Assembly (NCBI GenBank): GCA_009833045.1
Contig: WUUP01000002.1
Coordinates: 62,001-126,000 of the forward strand
DNA length: 64,000 bases
Source: Saprospirales bacterium GYS_P2D
GTDB lineage: Bacteria; Bacteroidota; Bacteroidia; Chitinophagales; Saprospiraceae
Direction of reading: 5' to 3'
Made by a program: the position numbers and the translations under genes
Notes under the pieces: generated by a model
Databases searched by the model: none
Told to the model about the DNA's origin: nothing
The model's input: the letters and a program-made list of their open reading frames with translations, nothing else
Shown: positions 10,039 to 19,347 of the stretch, in pieces
Layout: each line of letters opens with the position of its first letter
Position numbering within the stretch: position 1 is the stretch's first letter

Positions 10039-11604
10039 CTACTCCCACTTGCCATTCACCAATCTTTTGATGCCTAAGGGATTATGCTCTTTCAGCTCAT
10101 CTGGCAGTAGATAGTCTGGGAAGTTTTGATAGCAGACAGGTCGAGCGAAGCGGGTGATAGCTCCAGTGCCGACAGAAGTCGATCGAGCATCAGTCGTCGC
10201 AGGATAAGGGCCGCCATGCACCATCGCATTATTCACTTCGACTCCAGTCGGATAGCCATTGATGAGGATACGGCCTACCTTTTTTTCGAGTATACTAATG
10301 AGCTCGCTATGATCCTTCAGGTCGGCCTCCGTCCCATGTATGGTGGCTGTCAGGTGCCCATGTAGATTTTTGGCTATAGCCATCATCTCCTGCATATCAG
10401 ATGTAGCAACATGCAGCGTAGAGGGTCCAAATACCTCTTCCTCGAGATCTTTATTGGACAAGAATGTCTGCGCATCAGTAGAGAGTAGGCATCCGGCACC
10501 AGCATTGATCTTATTATCATCGCTCTTAGCAGATGTAGCTACTCCTGACTGCTCGCTGAGCTCCGTGAGCCCCTTCTCGTAGGCCCCCTGGATGCCTGAT
10601 GTGAGCATGACACCAGCCTGAGATTCACTGATCAAGGTAGACAGTCTCGATAGCAACTGCTTAGATTGTGCAGATTGTTCGCTAATGACTAATCCCGGAT
10701 TAGTGCAAAACTGTCCAACTCCGAGCGTCACTGAGCTGAATAGTCCATCCGCTAATGTCTCGTGCTGCTGTACTAATGCTTCTGGTAGAATGAATACAGG
10801 ATTAGTACTGCCCATCTCTGCGTATACAGGGATCGGCTCTGGACGACTGGCTGCGAGATCATAGAGCGTTCGACCACCACGTAGCGAACCCGTAAATCCT
10901 ACAGCCTGGATCGCAGGATGTTTGACCAATGCGCCACCTACCTCATGACTCACTCCATGTACCATCGAGAATATCCCTTCTGGCATATTAGTCTTTTGAG
11001 CAGCAGCGATGATCGCATCAGCGATTAGTTCACAGGTGCCTGGATGAGCGGGATGTGCTTTGACCACTACAGGGCAGCCTGCTGCTAATGCACTGGCAGT
11101 ATCACCTCCAGCCACAGAAAATGCCAATGGAAAATTAGAAGCACCAAAGACTGCCACTGGGCCAAGTGGTCGCAACATACTTCGGATATCTGCTCTCGGC
11201 ATAGGCTCACGGTCAGGCATAGCGGGATCTATTTTGGCCTGAACCCATGATCCATCACGCAGGACAGATGCAAATAGTCGGAGTTGATTGCAAGTGCGAC
11301 CTCGCTCTCCTGTAAGTCGTCCCTCTGGCAGAGCTGTCTCACTCCTAGCTCGGAGAATCAATGAATCTCCAAGTGCCATTATTTCATCAGCAATAGCAAC
11401 TAAAAATGACGCTCGTTCTTCACCTGAGCGATCCTTGATGATGTCAAATGCCGCCTGAGCTTTTTGTATGGCCTCATTAATCTCAGAGGTAGTCGCCTCA
11501 TAGAATGTGCCAGTGAGAGGAGCATTTGTCGTCGGATCGTATCCGAAGAAAGAATTAGTCCCTTTGGCACTTTGTTGATTTCCTATATAGTTATGTCCTT
11601 TCAT
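10039..11604 (-). CDS. 2,5-dioxovalerate (alpha-ketoglutaric semialdehyde) dehydrogenase
   Basis: About 521 residues. It belongs to the aldehyde dehydrogenase superfamily and most resembles the branch that oxidises 2-oxoglutarate semialdehyde to 2-oxoglutarate with NAD(P)+. Visible motifs are FGASNFPLAFSVAGGDTASALAAGCPVVVKAHPAHPGT (coenzyme site), GFTGSLRGGR, AEMGSTNPVF (general-base Glu) and GVGQFCTNPGL (nucleophilic Cys). The SNFPLAFS and PAHPGT forms are typical of this branch rather than of betaine or succinate-semialdehyde enzymes. The start is set at ATG 11604: the longer frame begins with TTG at 11634 and would overlap the preceding gene, while ATG leaves a 4-base gap. It is the last gene of the pentonate operon and completes the route to the TCA cycle. 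Confidence 0.85.
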   Translation of the reverse strand: MKGHNYIGNQQSAKGTNSFFGYDPTTNAPLTGTFYEATTSEINEAIQKAQAAFDIIKDRSGEERASFLVAIADEIMALGDSLILRARSETALPEGRLTGERGRTCNQLRLFASVLRDGSWVQAKIDPAMPDREPMPRADIRSMLRPLGPVAVFGASNFPLAFSVAGGDTASALAAGCPVVVKAHPAHPGTCELIADAIIAAAQKTNMPEGIFSMVHGVSHEVGGALVKHPAIQAVGFTGSLRGGRTLYDLAASRPEPIPVYAEMGSTNPVFILPEALVQQHETLADGLFSSVTLGVGQFCTNPGLVISEQSAQSKQLLSRLSTLISESQAGVMLTSGIQGAYEKGLTELSEQSGVATSAKSDDNKINAGAGCLLSTDAQTFLSNKDLEEEVFGPSTLHVATSDMQEMMAIAKNLHGHLTATIHGTEADLKDHSELISILEKKVGRILINGYPTGVEVNNAMVHGGPYPATTDARSTSVGTGAITRFARPVCYQNFPDYLLPDELKEHNPLGIKRLVNGKWE

Positions 11605-11608
11605 GATT

Positions 11609-12460
11609 TTACGATTTTTGAATTGATTTAGCAATGGTGTTAGTCAGTGTCCCGATATGATCGATCTCTATGTGTACGACATCATCTACCGCCAAGGTGA
11701 AGTCACTATCAGGTACGATCCCAGTACCTGTCATCAAGAAGCTACCATATGGAAAAGAAGTCTCCCGATATAGATACTCTGCCAGATCTTCAAACTTTCT
11801 GACGATCTGATCTATCCCGATCTCTCCATGGTATACTTGTGCTCCAGCTCGCTCTATAGTGAGGCGGATCTTGCTTTCTGTTGGCATCCCGTTTTCACTG
11901 ATATAAAGGCAGGGCCCTATGGCGGCACTGCGATCGTAGGTCTTGGCCTGGGGTAGATAGAGCGGATTTTCTCCCTCTATGCTTCGGCTGCTCATATCAT
12001 TGCCTATGGTATAGGCTACGATTTTGCCAGATGAGGACATGACTAAGGTCAGTTCTGGCTCAGGCACATTCCAAGTGGAGTCTCGGCGTATATGGAGTGG
12101 CTCTCCATGACCTACGGCTCGTGCTGCTGTACTCTTAAAGAATAACTCGGGGCGAGGAGCATTGTATACCCGCTCATAAAAATCGCCTCCGCCAGCATCT
12201 TTCGATTCTTCTTGGCGGCCCATTTTACTATTGTAATAGGTGACTCCAGTCGCCCAAATTTCCTGTAGGTCTATAGGCTTGAGTGAATAGAGCGCTAAGA
12301 TTTCTTCACCATTATCCACCTTAAATCGCTCATGACAGCAGCGCTTTGCCTTAGCGTAGAGATTGTCATCATTGATGAATTGATGCCACTTATGATCGAC
12401 TAAATAATGCTCGCCCTCGTGGACGATAAGAACTCCTAAAGAAGTATGATATAATTTCAT
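11609..12460 (-). CDS. FAH-family 2-keto-3-deoxy-pentonate dehydratase
   Basis: 283 residues of the fumarylacetoacetate hydrolase fold. The metal-binding and fold signatures are WNVPEPELTLVMSSSGKIVAYTIGNDMSSR (E-x-E and the distal Asp) and YDRSAAIGPCL, with the acid-rich GDFYERVYNAPRPELFFKS segment in between. FAH-fold enzymes in Weimberg-type clusters (XylX of Caulobacter, KdaD of Sulfolobus) dehydrate 2-keto-3-deoxy-pentonates to 2-oxoglutarate semialdehyde. That role is inferred from the two flanking pathway enzymes, not from diagnostic residues. It starts at ATG 12460, 8 bases after the permease stop, and ends 4 bases before the dehydrogenase. A generic acylpyruvate hydrolase is the alternative. 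Confidence 0.83.
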   Translation of the reverse strand: MKLYHTSLGVLIVHEGEHYLVDHKWHQFINDDNLYAKAKRCCHERFKVDNGEEILALYSLKPIDLQEIWATGVTYYNSKMGRQEESKDAGGGDFYERVYNAPRPELFFKSTAARAVGHGEPLHIRRDSTWNVPEPELTLVMSSSGKIVAYTIGNDMSSRSIEGENPLYLPQAKTYDRSAAIGPCLYISENGMPTESKIRLTIERAGAQVYHGEIGIDQIVRKFEDLAEYLYRETSFPYGSFLMTGTGIVPDSDFTLAVDDVVHIEIDHIGTLTNTIAKSIQKS

Positions 12461-12468
12461 GATGTGAT

Positions 12469-13797
12469 TTAGTTCAATAATAGATAGAGTAGAAATACAC
12501 AGGCAGCACCAGTCACGCCCAGTACCAAGGTGCCAACACTATAGATGCGGTAGCCAGTCTTCGTATCCATACCCGACATCTGAGTGACTACCCAGAAAAA
12601 ACTATCATTGGCATGTGATATCACCGCAGATCCAGCACCGATAGATAGTACCACGAGTGCCTTAGCCATCTCAGACTCAAATCCTAAGGTGCCCATCATC
12701 GGATAGATGATCGACGCCGTCGTGATCAGCGCTACGGTGGATGATCCTTGAGCAGATTTGATAGCAGCGGATAGGACAAAAGGAAGTAATATACCGATAT
12801 TCATCTCCGAAAGTACAGCACCTAAGGTGTCGGAAATACCTGAGTTTTGAAGGATCTTGCCAAAGACACCTCCAGCTCCTGTGATGAGGAGTATCGTGGT
12901 ACAATCTTTTAGTGCTTTCCCCATCCATCCATCTTGTGAGAAGTATTCTTCTTCAAATTTTCCTGGCAAGGTAAAGGCTAATAGCATCCCTAATATCAGT
13001 GCTATGATAGGCTCACCTAAGAAAAGCAATATGGACATTCCTGTAAAGGAAAGATCCTCCTGAGCCATCAACAATGAGCGAATGATGATCAAAATAATAG
13101 GTATCAAAATAGGCAGGGATGAGGCGATCGCACTGGGCGCATTTTTCATTTTGGCATTCATTTCCTCGACGGTAGTATCTGGATTAGGATCAATATAGAC
13201 CTTGCCCGCCACTCGATATGCGTAAAAAATTCCGACCGTGATAGCCACTGCACTCACCGGTATCCCCAAAAGCAAGACCCATCCGATATCTGCCCCCAAT
13301 ATGCCAGCTGCCGCTATCGGGCCAGGTGTAGGAGGCACTAATGTATGAGTCGCCATGAGGCCCAGTGCCAAAGCGATAGACGATCCAGCCAAAGAAATCC
13401 CTGCTTTCTTAGAGAGACTTTTATTTAACGGAGAGAGAAGTATGAATCCACTATCTGCAAATACAGGTATGGATATGATGTATCCCAGGATACCCATTGC
13501 TGTCGGCACTCTTTTTTCGCCTACGAGCTTGAGCACCTTCTCTGCCAATCGATAGGCCCCGCCAGTATTTTCTAAAAAGGCTCCGATGATCACTCCAAAA
13601 ATGATGATCAATCCGATCTTGCCAAGTGTACCTCCAAAGCCCTCATTGATCGACTCTATGATCGCTGTCGTACTCATACCACTGGCCAATCCATAAAGCA
13701 GCGCCACTCCGAATAAGACCAAAAATGGGTGAATCTTGTATCGATTAGTCAGGATGACTATGAGTAGTATCGATAGGAGTAAGTATAAGATGATCAT
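12469..13797 (-). CDS. GntP-family gluconate/aldonate:H+ symporter
   Basis: 442 residues, highly hydrophobic with about 12 membrane segments. Family marks include PFLVLFGVALLYGLASGM near the N-terminus, GGTLGKIGLIIIFGVIIGAFLENTGGAYRLA, ILGYIISIPVFADSGFILLSPLN, MATHTLVPPTPGPIAAAGILGADIGWV and AIKSAQGSSTVALITTASI. These are characteristic of the GntP gluconate permease family, which takes up aldonic and related sugar acids with protons. Its position between the dehydratase and the FAH enzyme suggests that the operon's substrate is imported as an aldonate. It begins 18 bases after the dehydratase gene and ends 8 bases before the next start, so translational coupling is likely. Confidence 0.93.
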   Translation of the reverse strand: MIILYLLLSILLIVILTNRYKIHPFLVLFGVALLYGLASGMSTTAIIESINEGFGGTLGKIGLIIIFGVIIGAFLENTGGAYRLAEKVLKLVGEKRVPTAMGILGYIISIPVFADSGFILLSPLNKSLSKKAGISLAGSSIALALGLMATHTLVPPTPGPIAAAGILGADIGWVLLLGIPVSAVAITVGIFYAYRVAGKVYIDPNPDTTVEEMNAKMKNAPSAIASSLPILIPIILIIIRSLLMAQEDLSFTGMSILLFLGEPIIALILGMLLAFTLPGKFEEEYFSQDGWMGKALKDCTTILLITGAGGVFGKILQNSGISDTLGAVLSEMNIGILLPFVLSAAIKSAQGSSTVALITTASIIYPMMGTLGFESEMAKALVVLSIGAGSAVISHANDSFFWVVTQMSGMDTKTGYRIYSVGTLVLGVTGAACVFLLYLLLN

Positions 13798-13815
13798 GGT
13801 CTGATAGTTTTTAGT

Positions 13816-15525
13816 TTAATGAAGATCGCCTTTTACTACTGATCCAGAGCCCCCTTTGAGCACATCGAGATCAGCACCCTGATCGGCCTGCTCCACATGA
13901 TCGAGATATATACGCACATATCCTCTATCGGTATGAGGAGCTGGAGCCTTCCATTTAGCTCTTCGCTCTGTTAAGATCTCATCAGACACGTCGAGATGAA
14001 GTCGTCGAGCATCTACATCGAGCTCTATTATATCGCCATTTTCTACGAGTGCTAATGTCCCTCCGACAGCAGACTCTGGAGATACATGTAGCACGACTGT
14101 GCCGTATGCTGTCCCGCTCATTCGCCCATCTGAGATCCTGACCATGTCTTTTACGCCTTTGAGTATGAGTTTTTCTGGGAGATCTACATTGCCGACCTCT
14201 GGCATGCCAGGATATCCTATAGGGCCTACGCCCTGTAGTACGATGACGCTATTTTCGTCGATATCGAGATCAGGATCATCTATACGCTCATGGTAGTCAT
14301 CCATAGAGGAGAACACCACTGCTGGGCCACGATGCTTCATGAGGTGTGGGCTGGCTGCGGAGGGTTTGATCACAGCGCCATTCTCGCACAGATTTCCGTA
14401 TAGTACTGCTATGCCGGCTTCATCTTGGAGAGGTGTGTCTATGGACTTGATGACTTCCTCATTGTAGCAGATAGCATTTTCGATATTGTCGTGATGACTT
14501 TTTCCATTGACGGTGATCACATCACTGTGTAGTCGCTCTCTGAGCTCTCGAAGTATTACTGGCAGACCACCTGCGTAGTAATAGTCTTCCATCAGATATT
14601 TACCAGATGGCATGAGATTGAGCAGGAGTGGCACCTTACTACCGATACTATCAAAATCATCCAGCTTCAGATCAACTCCTATACGGCCAGCGATAGCCGT
14701 GAGATGTATGATGAAATTAGTCGAACCTCCGATAGCTGCATTTACGATTATTGCATTTTCGAATGCTTCTCGAGTCAGTATTTTAGACAGTTTCAGGTCT
14801 TCTTTGACCATCTCTACGATGCGTCGCCCTGATAGCTGAGCCATGACCTTCTTGCGAGCATCGACTGCAGGTATAGCACTGGCGCCGGGTAGTGTGAGGC
14901 CAAGCGACTCCGCCATCGAGGCCATAGTCGAGGCAGTCCCCATGGTATTGCAGTGGCCAGCACTACGGGCAGCACAGATCTCCGCCTCCAGTAGGTCAGC
15001 TTCTGTATAGTTTTCTTTCTTCTGCTTCTCTTTGATCATCCAGTTAAATGATCCTGAGCCTATCTCTCCGCCTCTGAATTTGCCATTGAGCATGGGGCCA
15101 CCTGGGACGACTATAGTCGGTAGATCTACACTACAGGCTCCCATGACCGTGCTCGGAGTAGTCTTATCACAGCCAGTCAGCAGGACAATTCCATCCAATG
15201 GATTAGCTCGTATGGACTCCTCGACGCTCATGCTGGCGAGATTTCTGAAGAGCATCGTAGTCGGTCGCATGATCGTCTCGCCCAGTGACATCACTGGGAA
15301 TTCTAATGGAAACCCACCTGCCTCCAAAACTCCTTTTTTGACGATCTCCGCAAACTCCCGGAGATGGCCATTGCAGGGAGTGAGCTCTGACCAGGTATTG
15401 CAGATGCCTATCACTGGTCGTCCTCTGAATAGATCATCAGGATAGCCCTGATTTCTCATCCATGACCTATGGACAAAGCCCATTTTATCATTCCCACCAA
15501 ACCATTCTTGACTTCTTAGCTTCAT
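13816..15525 (-). CDS. IlvD/Edd-family pentonate dehydratase
   Basis: 569 residues. IlvD/Edd dehydratases remove water from sugar acids (giving 2-keto-3-deoxy acids) or from dihydroxy acids, using an iron-sulphur cluster and Mg2+. Cluster ligands are visible as Cys51 (TPCNGH), Cys119 (TGCDKTTP) and Cys192 (GHCNTMGTAST). The catalytic Ser motif is SDGRMSGTAYG near residue 475. The spacing and the C-terminus fit the L-arabinonate/D-xylonate dehydratase branch better than dihydroxy-acid dehydratase, and the downstream genes support this. Which pentonate (xylonate, arabinonate or another) cannot be told from sequence alone. It is the first gene of the operon. The 150 bases upstream separate it from a divergent gene and show no clear TAnnTTTG element for this strand. 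Confidence 0.88.
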   Translation of the reverse strand: MKLRSQEWFGGNDKMGFVHRSWMRNQGYPDDLFRGRPVIGICNTWSELTPCNGHLREFAEIVKKGVLEAGGFPLEFPVMSLGETIMRPTTMLFRNLASMSVEESIRANPLDGIVLLTGCDKTTPSTVMGACSVDLPTIVVPGGPMLNGKFRGGEIGSGSFNWMIKEKQKKENYTEADLLEAEICAARSAGHCNTMGTASTMASMAESLGLTLPGASAIPAVDARKKVMAQLSGRRIVEMVKEDLKLSKILTREAFENAIIVNAAIGGSTNFIIHLTAIAGRIGVDLKLDDFDSIGSKVPLLLNLMPSGKYLMEDYYYAGGLPVILRELRERLHSDVITVNGKSHHDNIENAICYNEEVIKSIDTPLQDEAGIAVLYGNLCENGAVIKPSAASPHLMKHRGPAVVFSSMDDYHERIDDPDLDIDENSVIVLQGVGPIGYPGMPEVGNVDLPEKLILKGVKDMVRISDGRMSGTAYGTVVLHVSPESAVGGTLALVENGDIIELDVDARRLHLDVSDEILTERRAKWKAPAPHTDRGYVRIYLDHVEQADQGADLDVLKGGSGSVVKGDLH

Positions 15526-15675
15526 TATTCTGCTGTAGTTATATTTTTACATCGACATATGAAATAAAGATATCAGATAGGGTATAGCTCGAGTAGCTGA
15601 TGTCCTTCTTTTATAGAGTGAAGTAGCAAAGCCAAATATCACAATAATCACTATCCATCCATTTTTGATCCGTAC

Positions 15676-16608
15676 ATGCCCAAATCTCAATTATTAAAAA
15701 AGCTCCTCATTATTGCTCAGATTATCCTTTTGGGGTTCATCGGGATGTGGAGCATGAACCACTTACATTGGATATTTGATCTGCTTTCAAACTTCCTCTT
15801 TCAGTTTGCCATTTCGCTGACTATAGTTGGTGCATTGTGGCTCGTCTTGAGGCATTGGCTGAATGGCACTGTGTGTATGATCGTTGGGATAGGACTTACC
15901 ATACTCTGCATGAGCAAAGGAAACACACATGACCCTGCAGCCGAAGTGAAACTGACGCTATCCAGTATTAATGTCCTCTCAGAAAATTTTGATAGCGCTG
16001 CTTTCTTGAGCTATGTCGAGACGCATGATCCTGATCTAGTATACATATTAGAATGCACTCCTTTTTGGAAAAGCGTAGCTGATGGCGCTCTATCATCCGA
16101 GTATCCATATCACGCTGCTCAGCCACAATGGGACAATTTTGGAATAGCCATCTACTCCAAACTACCACTCGTGGATACGGAGATATTTGATTTTACAGAT
16201 AGCTATTTTCCTATCATATCGACTACGATAGAGCTGGATGAGAAGGAGATCCGATTATTTGGCACTCACTACGAAAACCCAATGGGATCAAGGGAGTCAC
16301 GAGTCAGGAACTATCAGATCGATCAATCCATTAAATACCTCAAAGACCGAAATGAGAGCATCCTTTTCTTCGGAGACTTTAATATGACACCCTACTCCTA
16401 CAAATATGAGGAGATCATAGACGAGCTCGGGATCTACGATAGCAGAGCGAGATGGAGATTAGCTCCTTCATGGCCCACTTTTTTTTGGCCTTTGGGGATA
16501 CCTATAGATCACTGTTTTGTGAGTCCAGACATACAGGTGGTAGAGCGCAATGTAGCGGGAGATGTCGGTAGTGATCACCGACCTTTGACAGTCAAACTTT
16601 CGTGGTAA
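15676..16608 (+). CDS. membrane-anchored endonuclease/exonuclease/phosphatase-family protein
   Basis: 310 residues. The first ~90 hold three hydrophobic helices (LLIIAQIILLGFIGMW, NFLFQFAISLTIVGALWLVL, GTVCMIVGIGLTILCM). The rest is an EEP (DNase I-like) domain: LTLSSINVLSEN, DPDLVYILECT (metal-ligand Glu), RLFGTHYENP, ILFFGDFNMTPYS (Asp/Asn), IPIDHCFVSPD, and GSDHRPLTVKL (catalytic Asp-His). The architecture of short membrane helices plus an exported EEP domain resembles YafD-like proteins. The active-site residues are intact, so it should be a metal-dependent phosphodiesterase, but the substrate (nucleic acid, lipid or sugar phosphate) is unknown. Confidence 0.87.
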   Translation: MPKSQLLKKLLIIAQIILLGFIGMWSMNHLHWIFDLLSNFLFQFAISLTIVGALWLVLRHWLNGTVCMIVGIGLTILCMSKGNTHDPAAEVKLTLSSINVLSENFDSAAFLSYVETHDPDLVYILECTPFWKSVADGALSSEYPYHAAQPQWDNFGIAIYSKLPLVDTEIFDFTDSYFPIISTTIELDEKEIRLFGTHYENPMGSRESRVRNYQIDQSIKYLKDRNESILFFGDFNMTPYSYKYEEIIDELGIYDSRARWRLAPSWPTFFWPLGIPIDHCFVSPDIQVVERNVAGDVGSDHRPLTVKLSW

Positions 16609-16630
16609 TATCAAAATACCTATACCTTTG
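16598..16630 (+). promoter_or_regulatory. candidate Bacteroidota promoter for tesB
   Basis: TACCTTTG at 16623-16630 matches the Bacteroidota -7 consensus TAnnTTTG exactly. A weak -33-like CTTTC lies about 20 bases upstream. The predicted transcript start falls a few bases after 16630, ahead of the ATG at 16652. Confidence 0.55.
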
Positions 16631-16651
16631 CAGCTGCTAAAAAAGTGATGC

Positions 16652-17509
16652 ATGGAAAAGACAAGTGAGTTATTGGATTTATTGAATCTTGAAGAACTTG
16701 ATCTCAATCTCTGGCGTGGTCAAAACTATATGGCGCCATGGGGTAGAGTATTCGGTGGTCAGGTACTCGCTCAGAGTCTACATGCTGCGTACAATACGGT
16801 ACCCGATGACCGTATCGCACACTCTATGCATGGCTATTTCATACTCGCAGGAGATATCAATCATCCCATCATCTATGACGTAGAGTCGCTGCGAGATGGA
16901 GGTAGCTTCACTACACGTCGAGTAACGGCACGACAGAAGGGTAGACCCATATTCAATATGGCGGCATCATTCAGCAAAGAGCGTGATGGACTCGATCATC
17001 AGATCGATATGCCCGAAGTGCCGGGGCCAGAAGGTCTCAAAACGGATATCGAGCTATATGAACCACTCAAAGAAGCAAATCCAGCTGCATACGCTGCCAT
17101 AGCGAATGCTCGACCCATAGAGTTTAGACCCGTAGAGCAGTTTGATATACTCAATCCTCAGGAGACAGAACCCTTCAGAAATGTATGGCTCAAGGCCAAA
17201 AGTGTACTCCCATATAATCGTCGCACTCACCAAGAGGTATTCGCATATGCGTCTGACTATGATCTATTAGCCACGGCACTGCTCCCTCATCAAAATGAAG
17301 CTATCAGAGGCAAATACTTCTTAGCCAGTCTGGATCATGCTATGTGGTATCACAGAGACTTCAGAGCTGACGATTGGCTGCTGTATAGTCTGGACAGTCC
17401 GAGTGCATCGCACTCGAGAGGCTTCACTCGTGGTAATGTCTTTAATCGTGAAGGGAAACTGGTCGCTTCTGTCACTCAGGAAGGATTGATGGCGCCTTAT
17501 CGGAAGTAG
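16652..17509 (+). CDS. tesB: acyl-CoA thioesterase II
   Basis: 285 residues, the normal length for TesB, which hydrolyses medium- and long-chain acyl-CoA to free fatty acid and CoA. Two hot-dog domains are visible. The first begins DLNLWRGQNYMAPWGRVFGGQVLAQSLHAA and includes VESLRDGGSFTTRRVTARQ. The second contains SLDHAMWYHRDF (catalytic Asp228), the SPSASHSRGFTRG segment and SVTQEGLMA (catalytic Gln276). The Asp, hydroxyl and Gln sites of the family are all represented. It is a single gene with its own promoter-like element. The fatty-acid genes fadH and gcdH in this window are not linked to it. Confidence 0.94.
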   Translation: MEKTSELLDLLNLEELDLNLWRGQNYMAPWGRVFGGQVLAQSLHAAYNTVPDDRIAHSMHGYFILAGDINHPIIYDVESLRDGGSFTTRRVTARQKGRPIFNMAASFSKERDGLDHQIDMPEVPGPEGLKTDIELYEPLKEANPAAYAAIANARPIEFRPVEQFDILNPQETEPFRNVWLKAKSVLPYNRRTHQEVFAYASDYDLLATALLPHQNEAIRGKYFLASLDHAMWYHRDFRADDWLLYSLDSPSASHSRGFTRGNVFNREGKLVASVTQEGLMAPYRK

Positions 17510-17634
17510 GGACACCGTCAAGCATATACATGGAGTCGGACTCGGCTGGGTGGTCGGTCAGTAACATTTGTTTTTTAGCGTTGGCTTTGCAGCGCTCTGG
17601 CACCACAGGAACGAGGATGGCAGTGTGCTGCAAT

Positions 17635-17645
17635 AGGGTGGCTTT
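17635..17645. repeat. 11-base direct repeat at the 3' edge of the defence operon
   Basis: AGGGTGGCTTT here recurs exactly at 27031-27041, beyond the other end of the defence operon. It overlaps the stop codon of the ATPase gene by two bases. The pair could mark insertion boundaries, but 11 bases is short. Confidence 0.35.
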
Positions 17646-19344
17646 ACTCATTTAGGTATGTTTTAAGTTCTTTAATTGACTCGATTGCTGCAACTAATTC
17701 CGCTCTGTATAGAGGATTATCGCCCCCATGCGATGCAGGATTCATTATACGATCTAATATCTCTTTGATTTGATTTATGTGCTCAAGTTTTGAAACCTCA
17801 TTTTTTCTAACTTTTAGCATGTTATCAACGAGCTTGTTTCTTAGAGTTCTTAACCTGCCTTTTTGTTCCAAGTTTAGTGCATTGTCATTTTCGAAGTCTG
17901 TCTTTAATTTTTCAAGAATCGCTGGCTCCAAATTTGATCTGTAAACATCTTTAAAGGTCTTATATTCATTTGCTAAGACAGTTTTATAGTACACGTTAAG
18001 CTTTTCTGACAAACTTGTGAATTCCTTGTCCAGATTAGGGAGTTGAGGTCTTAATAGTTCCGTTATAACTTTTTCTGCTTCTCTTCTTAATCGATTCCCT
18101 ACTGCTTCAAATTCACCTTCCGATAATTCCTTTTGAGCTTTTTGAAGTTCTGATAAATCGACTTTTATTTTTGGTGCTTCATTCTTTGATTCGTCTTTCA
18201 AGAATTTGTAATAAACCCAATTTTCGTCATCAGTATTTCGTCTAATCAGATTAAAGAAGGCTTTGTCATGGGTTAATATTATTTTCTGGAATGAATCGAA
18301 ATACCTGAGACTCTCTTTATTCTCTTTGTTTAGGATGATTCTGACTATATCCATTCTGTTAGACATGTCAAGACTTATTAGCATATCATCTAACACTAAT
18401 ATTTTGAAATCTGTACTTTGTACTCTTGATCTCAATGCTCCAATTCTAATGCTTATGGCTATTCTTGTGAGCTGTGCTTCATTGAGAAATGATTGAACTC
18501 TACTGATCTTTTTCCAATTTTCACCTTCATTAATCTCAACTTCTAATTTGATTTTTAGATTCTCATGCCGAAGGCTGGCCTTTCCTTCTTCCCATATTTG
18601 TTTCTTTATCAGATCAAAATTAAATTTCTTTGCAAAGGTTAACTTCAGTTTTATAACGTCATCACCTTTATAGAAATGCTCTTTAATAAACACATTCGCA
18701 TTAGTCTCGATCTCTTGAAGTAGTGCATCTATTTTATCATTTAGATCAGAAATCTTTGCTTCGTATCTGTCTCGAGGCCCTCGAGAAACAACTCGTCCAT
18801 TGGTTTTTGGAACATCCAAAGTATCAGCCTTGATTATATCGTTTAGCCAATTTTTAGCGTCTTTAGTAAGTAGTGAGAATATATCTCTTTCAAAGACCGG
18901 CCACAGATTAACTTCTTGTTTATGGGAGCCTCGATAGAAATTGTGAAGTAACTTATAGTTGATGAAATCACTCGCCAAGTTTAGTTCTTGGATTTCAGGA
19001 TTAGCTGTATTTATGGTTCCATGTGATATGGTATATGTCGTCTCAACAGCATCTTCGTCTATAGAAGTGATTTTTACGTAAGAATCTTCATTTTGATCGA
19101 CAAAGACATTTTTCAATGATTGATGTGTGCTTTTATTCCCTTCATCAAAGACTTCGAAATACTTTTGAACCTCAGGAATAGTTTTAGAACTACTTTGCAA
19201 TATTGTATACAATGCCCAAAACAGTGAAGACTTACCCGCTCCGTTGTTACCATAAACTAAAACATTCTTACTATCGATAGAAAAAGTCTGCTCCTCTTGA
19301 AAAGCCTTAAAATTCTTTATTTTAATTTCTTTGAGTCTCTTCAT
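17644..19344 (-). CDS. SMC/RecF-like ATPase of the defence operon
   Basis: 566 residues. The N-terminus (LKEIKIKNFKAFQEEQTFSI) is typical of RecF/SMC-type AAA ATPases. Walker A is GNNGAGKSS (residues 32-40). A degenerate signature (LNEAQLTRIAISIRIGALR) precedes Walker B (FKILVLDDMLISLD) and an H-loop-like ILTHDKAF. The insert between the lobes is short (about 150-260), much shorter than in SMC or Rad50. After the ATPase core comes a helical, charged C-terminal third (about 390-566) that I do not recognise; no TOPRIM or HNH nuclease motif is evident. It begins 3 bases after the methylase stop, and that stop codon forms part of its ribosome site (TAAGGA before ATG). It is probably the energy-dependent sensor or effector of the system. 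Composition is AT-rich. Confidence 0.85.
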   Translation of the reverse strand: MKRLKEIKIKNFKAFQEEQTFSIDSKNVLVYGNNGAGKSSLFWALYTILQSSSKTIPEVQKYFEVFDEGNKSTHQSLKNVFVDQNEDSYVKITSIDEDAVETTYTISHGTINTANPEIQELNLASDFINYKLLHNFYRGSHKQEVNLWPVFERDIFSLLTKDAKNWLNDIIKADTLDVPKTNGRVVSRGPRDRYEAKISDLNDKIDALLQEIETNANVFIKEHFYKGDDVIKLKLTFAKKFNFDLIKKQIWEEGKASLRHENLKIKLEVEINEGENWKKISRVQSFLNEAQLTRIAISIRIGALRSRVQSTDFKILVLDDMLISLDMSNRMDIVRIILNKENKESLRYFDSFQKIILTHDKAFFNLIRRNTDDENWVYYKFLKDESKNEAPKIKVDLSELQKAQKELSEGEFEAVGNRLRREAEKVITELLRPQLPNLDKEFTSLSEKLNVYYKTVLANEYKTFKDVYRSNLEPAILEKLKTDFENDNALNLEQKGRLRTLRNKLVDNMLKVRKNEVSKLEHINQIKEILDRIMNPASHGGDNPLYRAELVAAIESIKELKTYLNE

Positions 19345-19347
19345 TCC

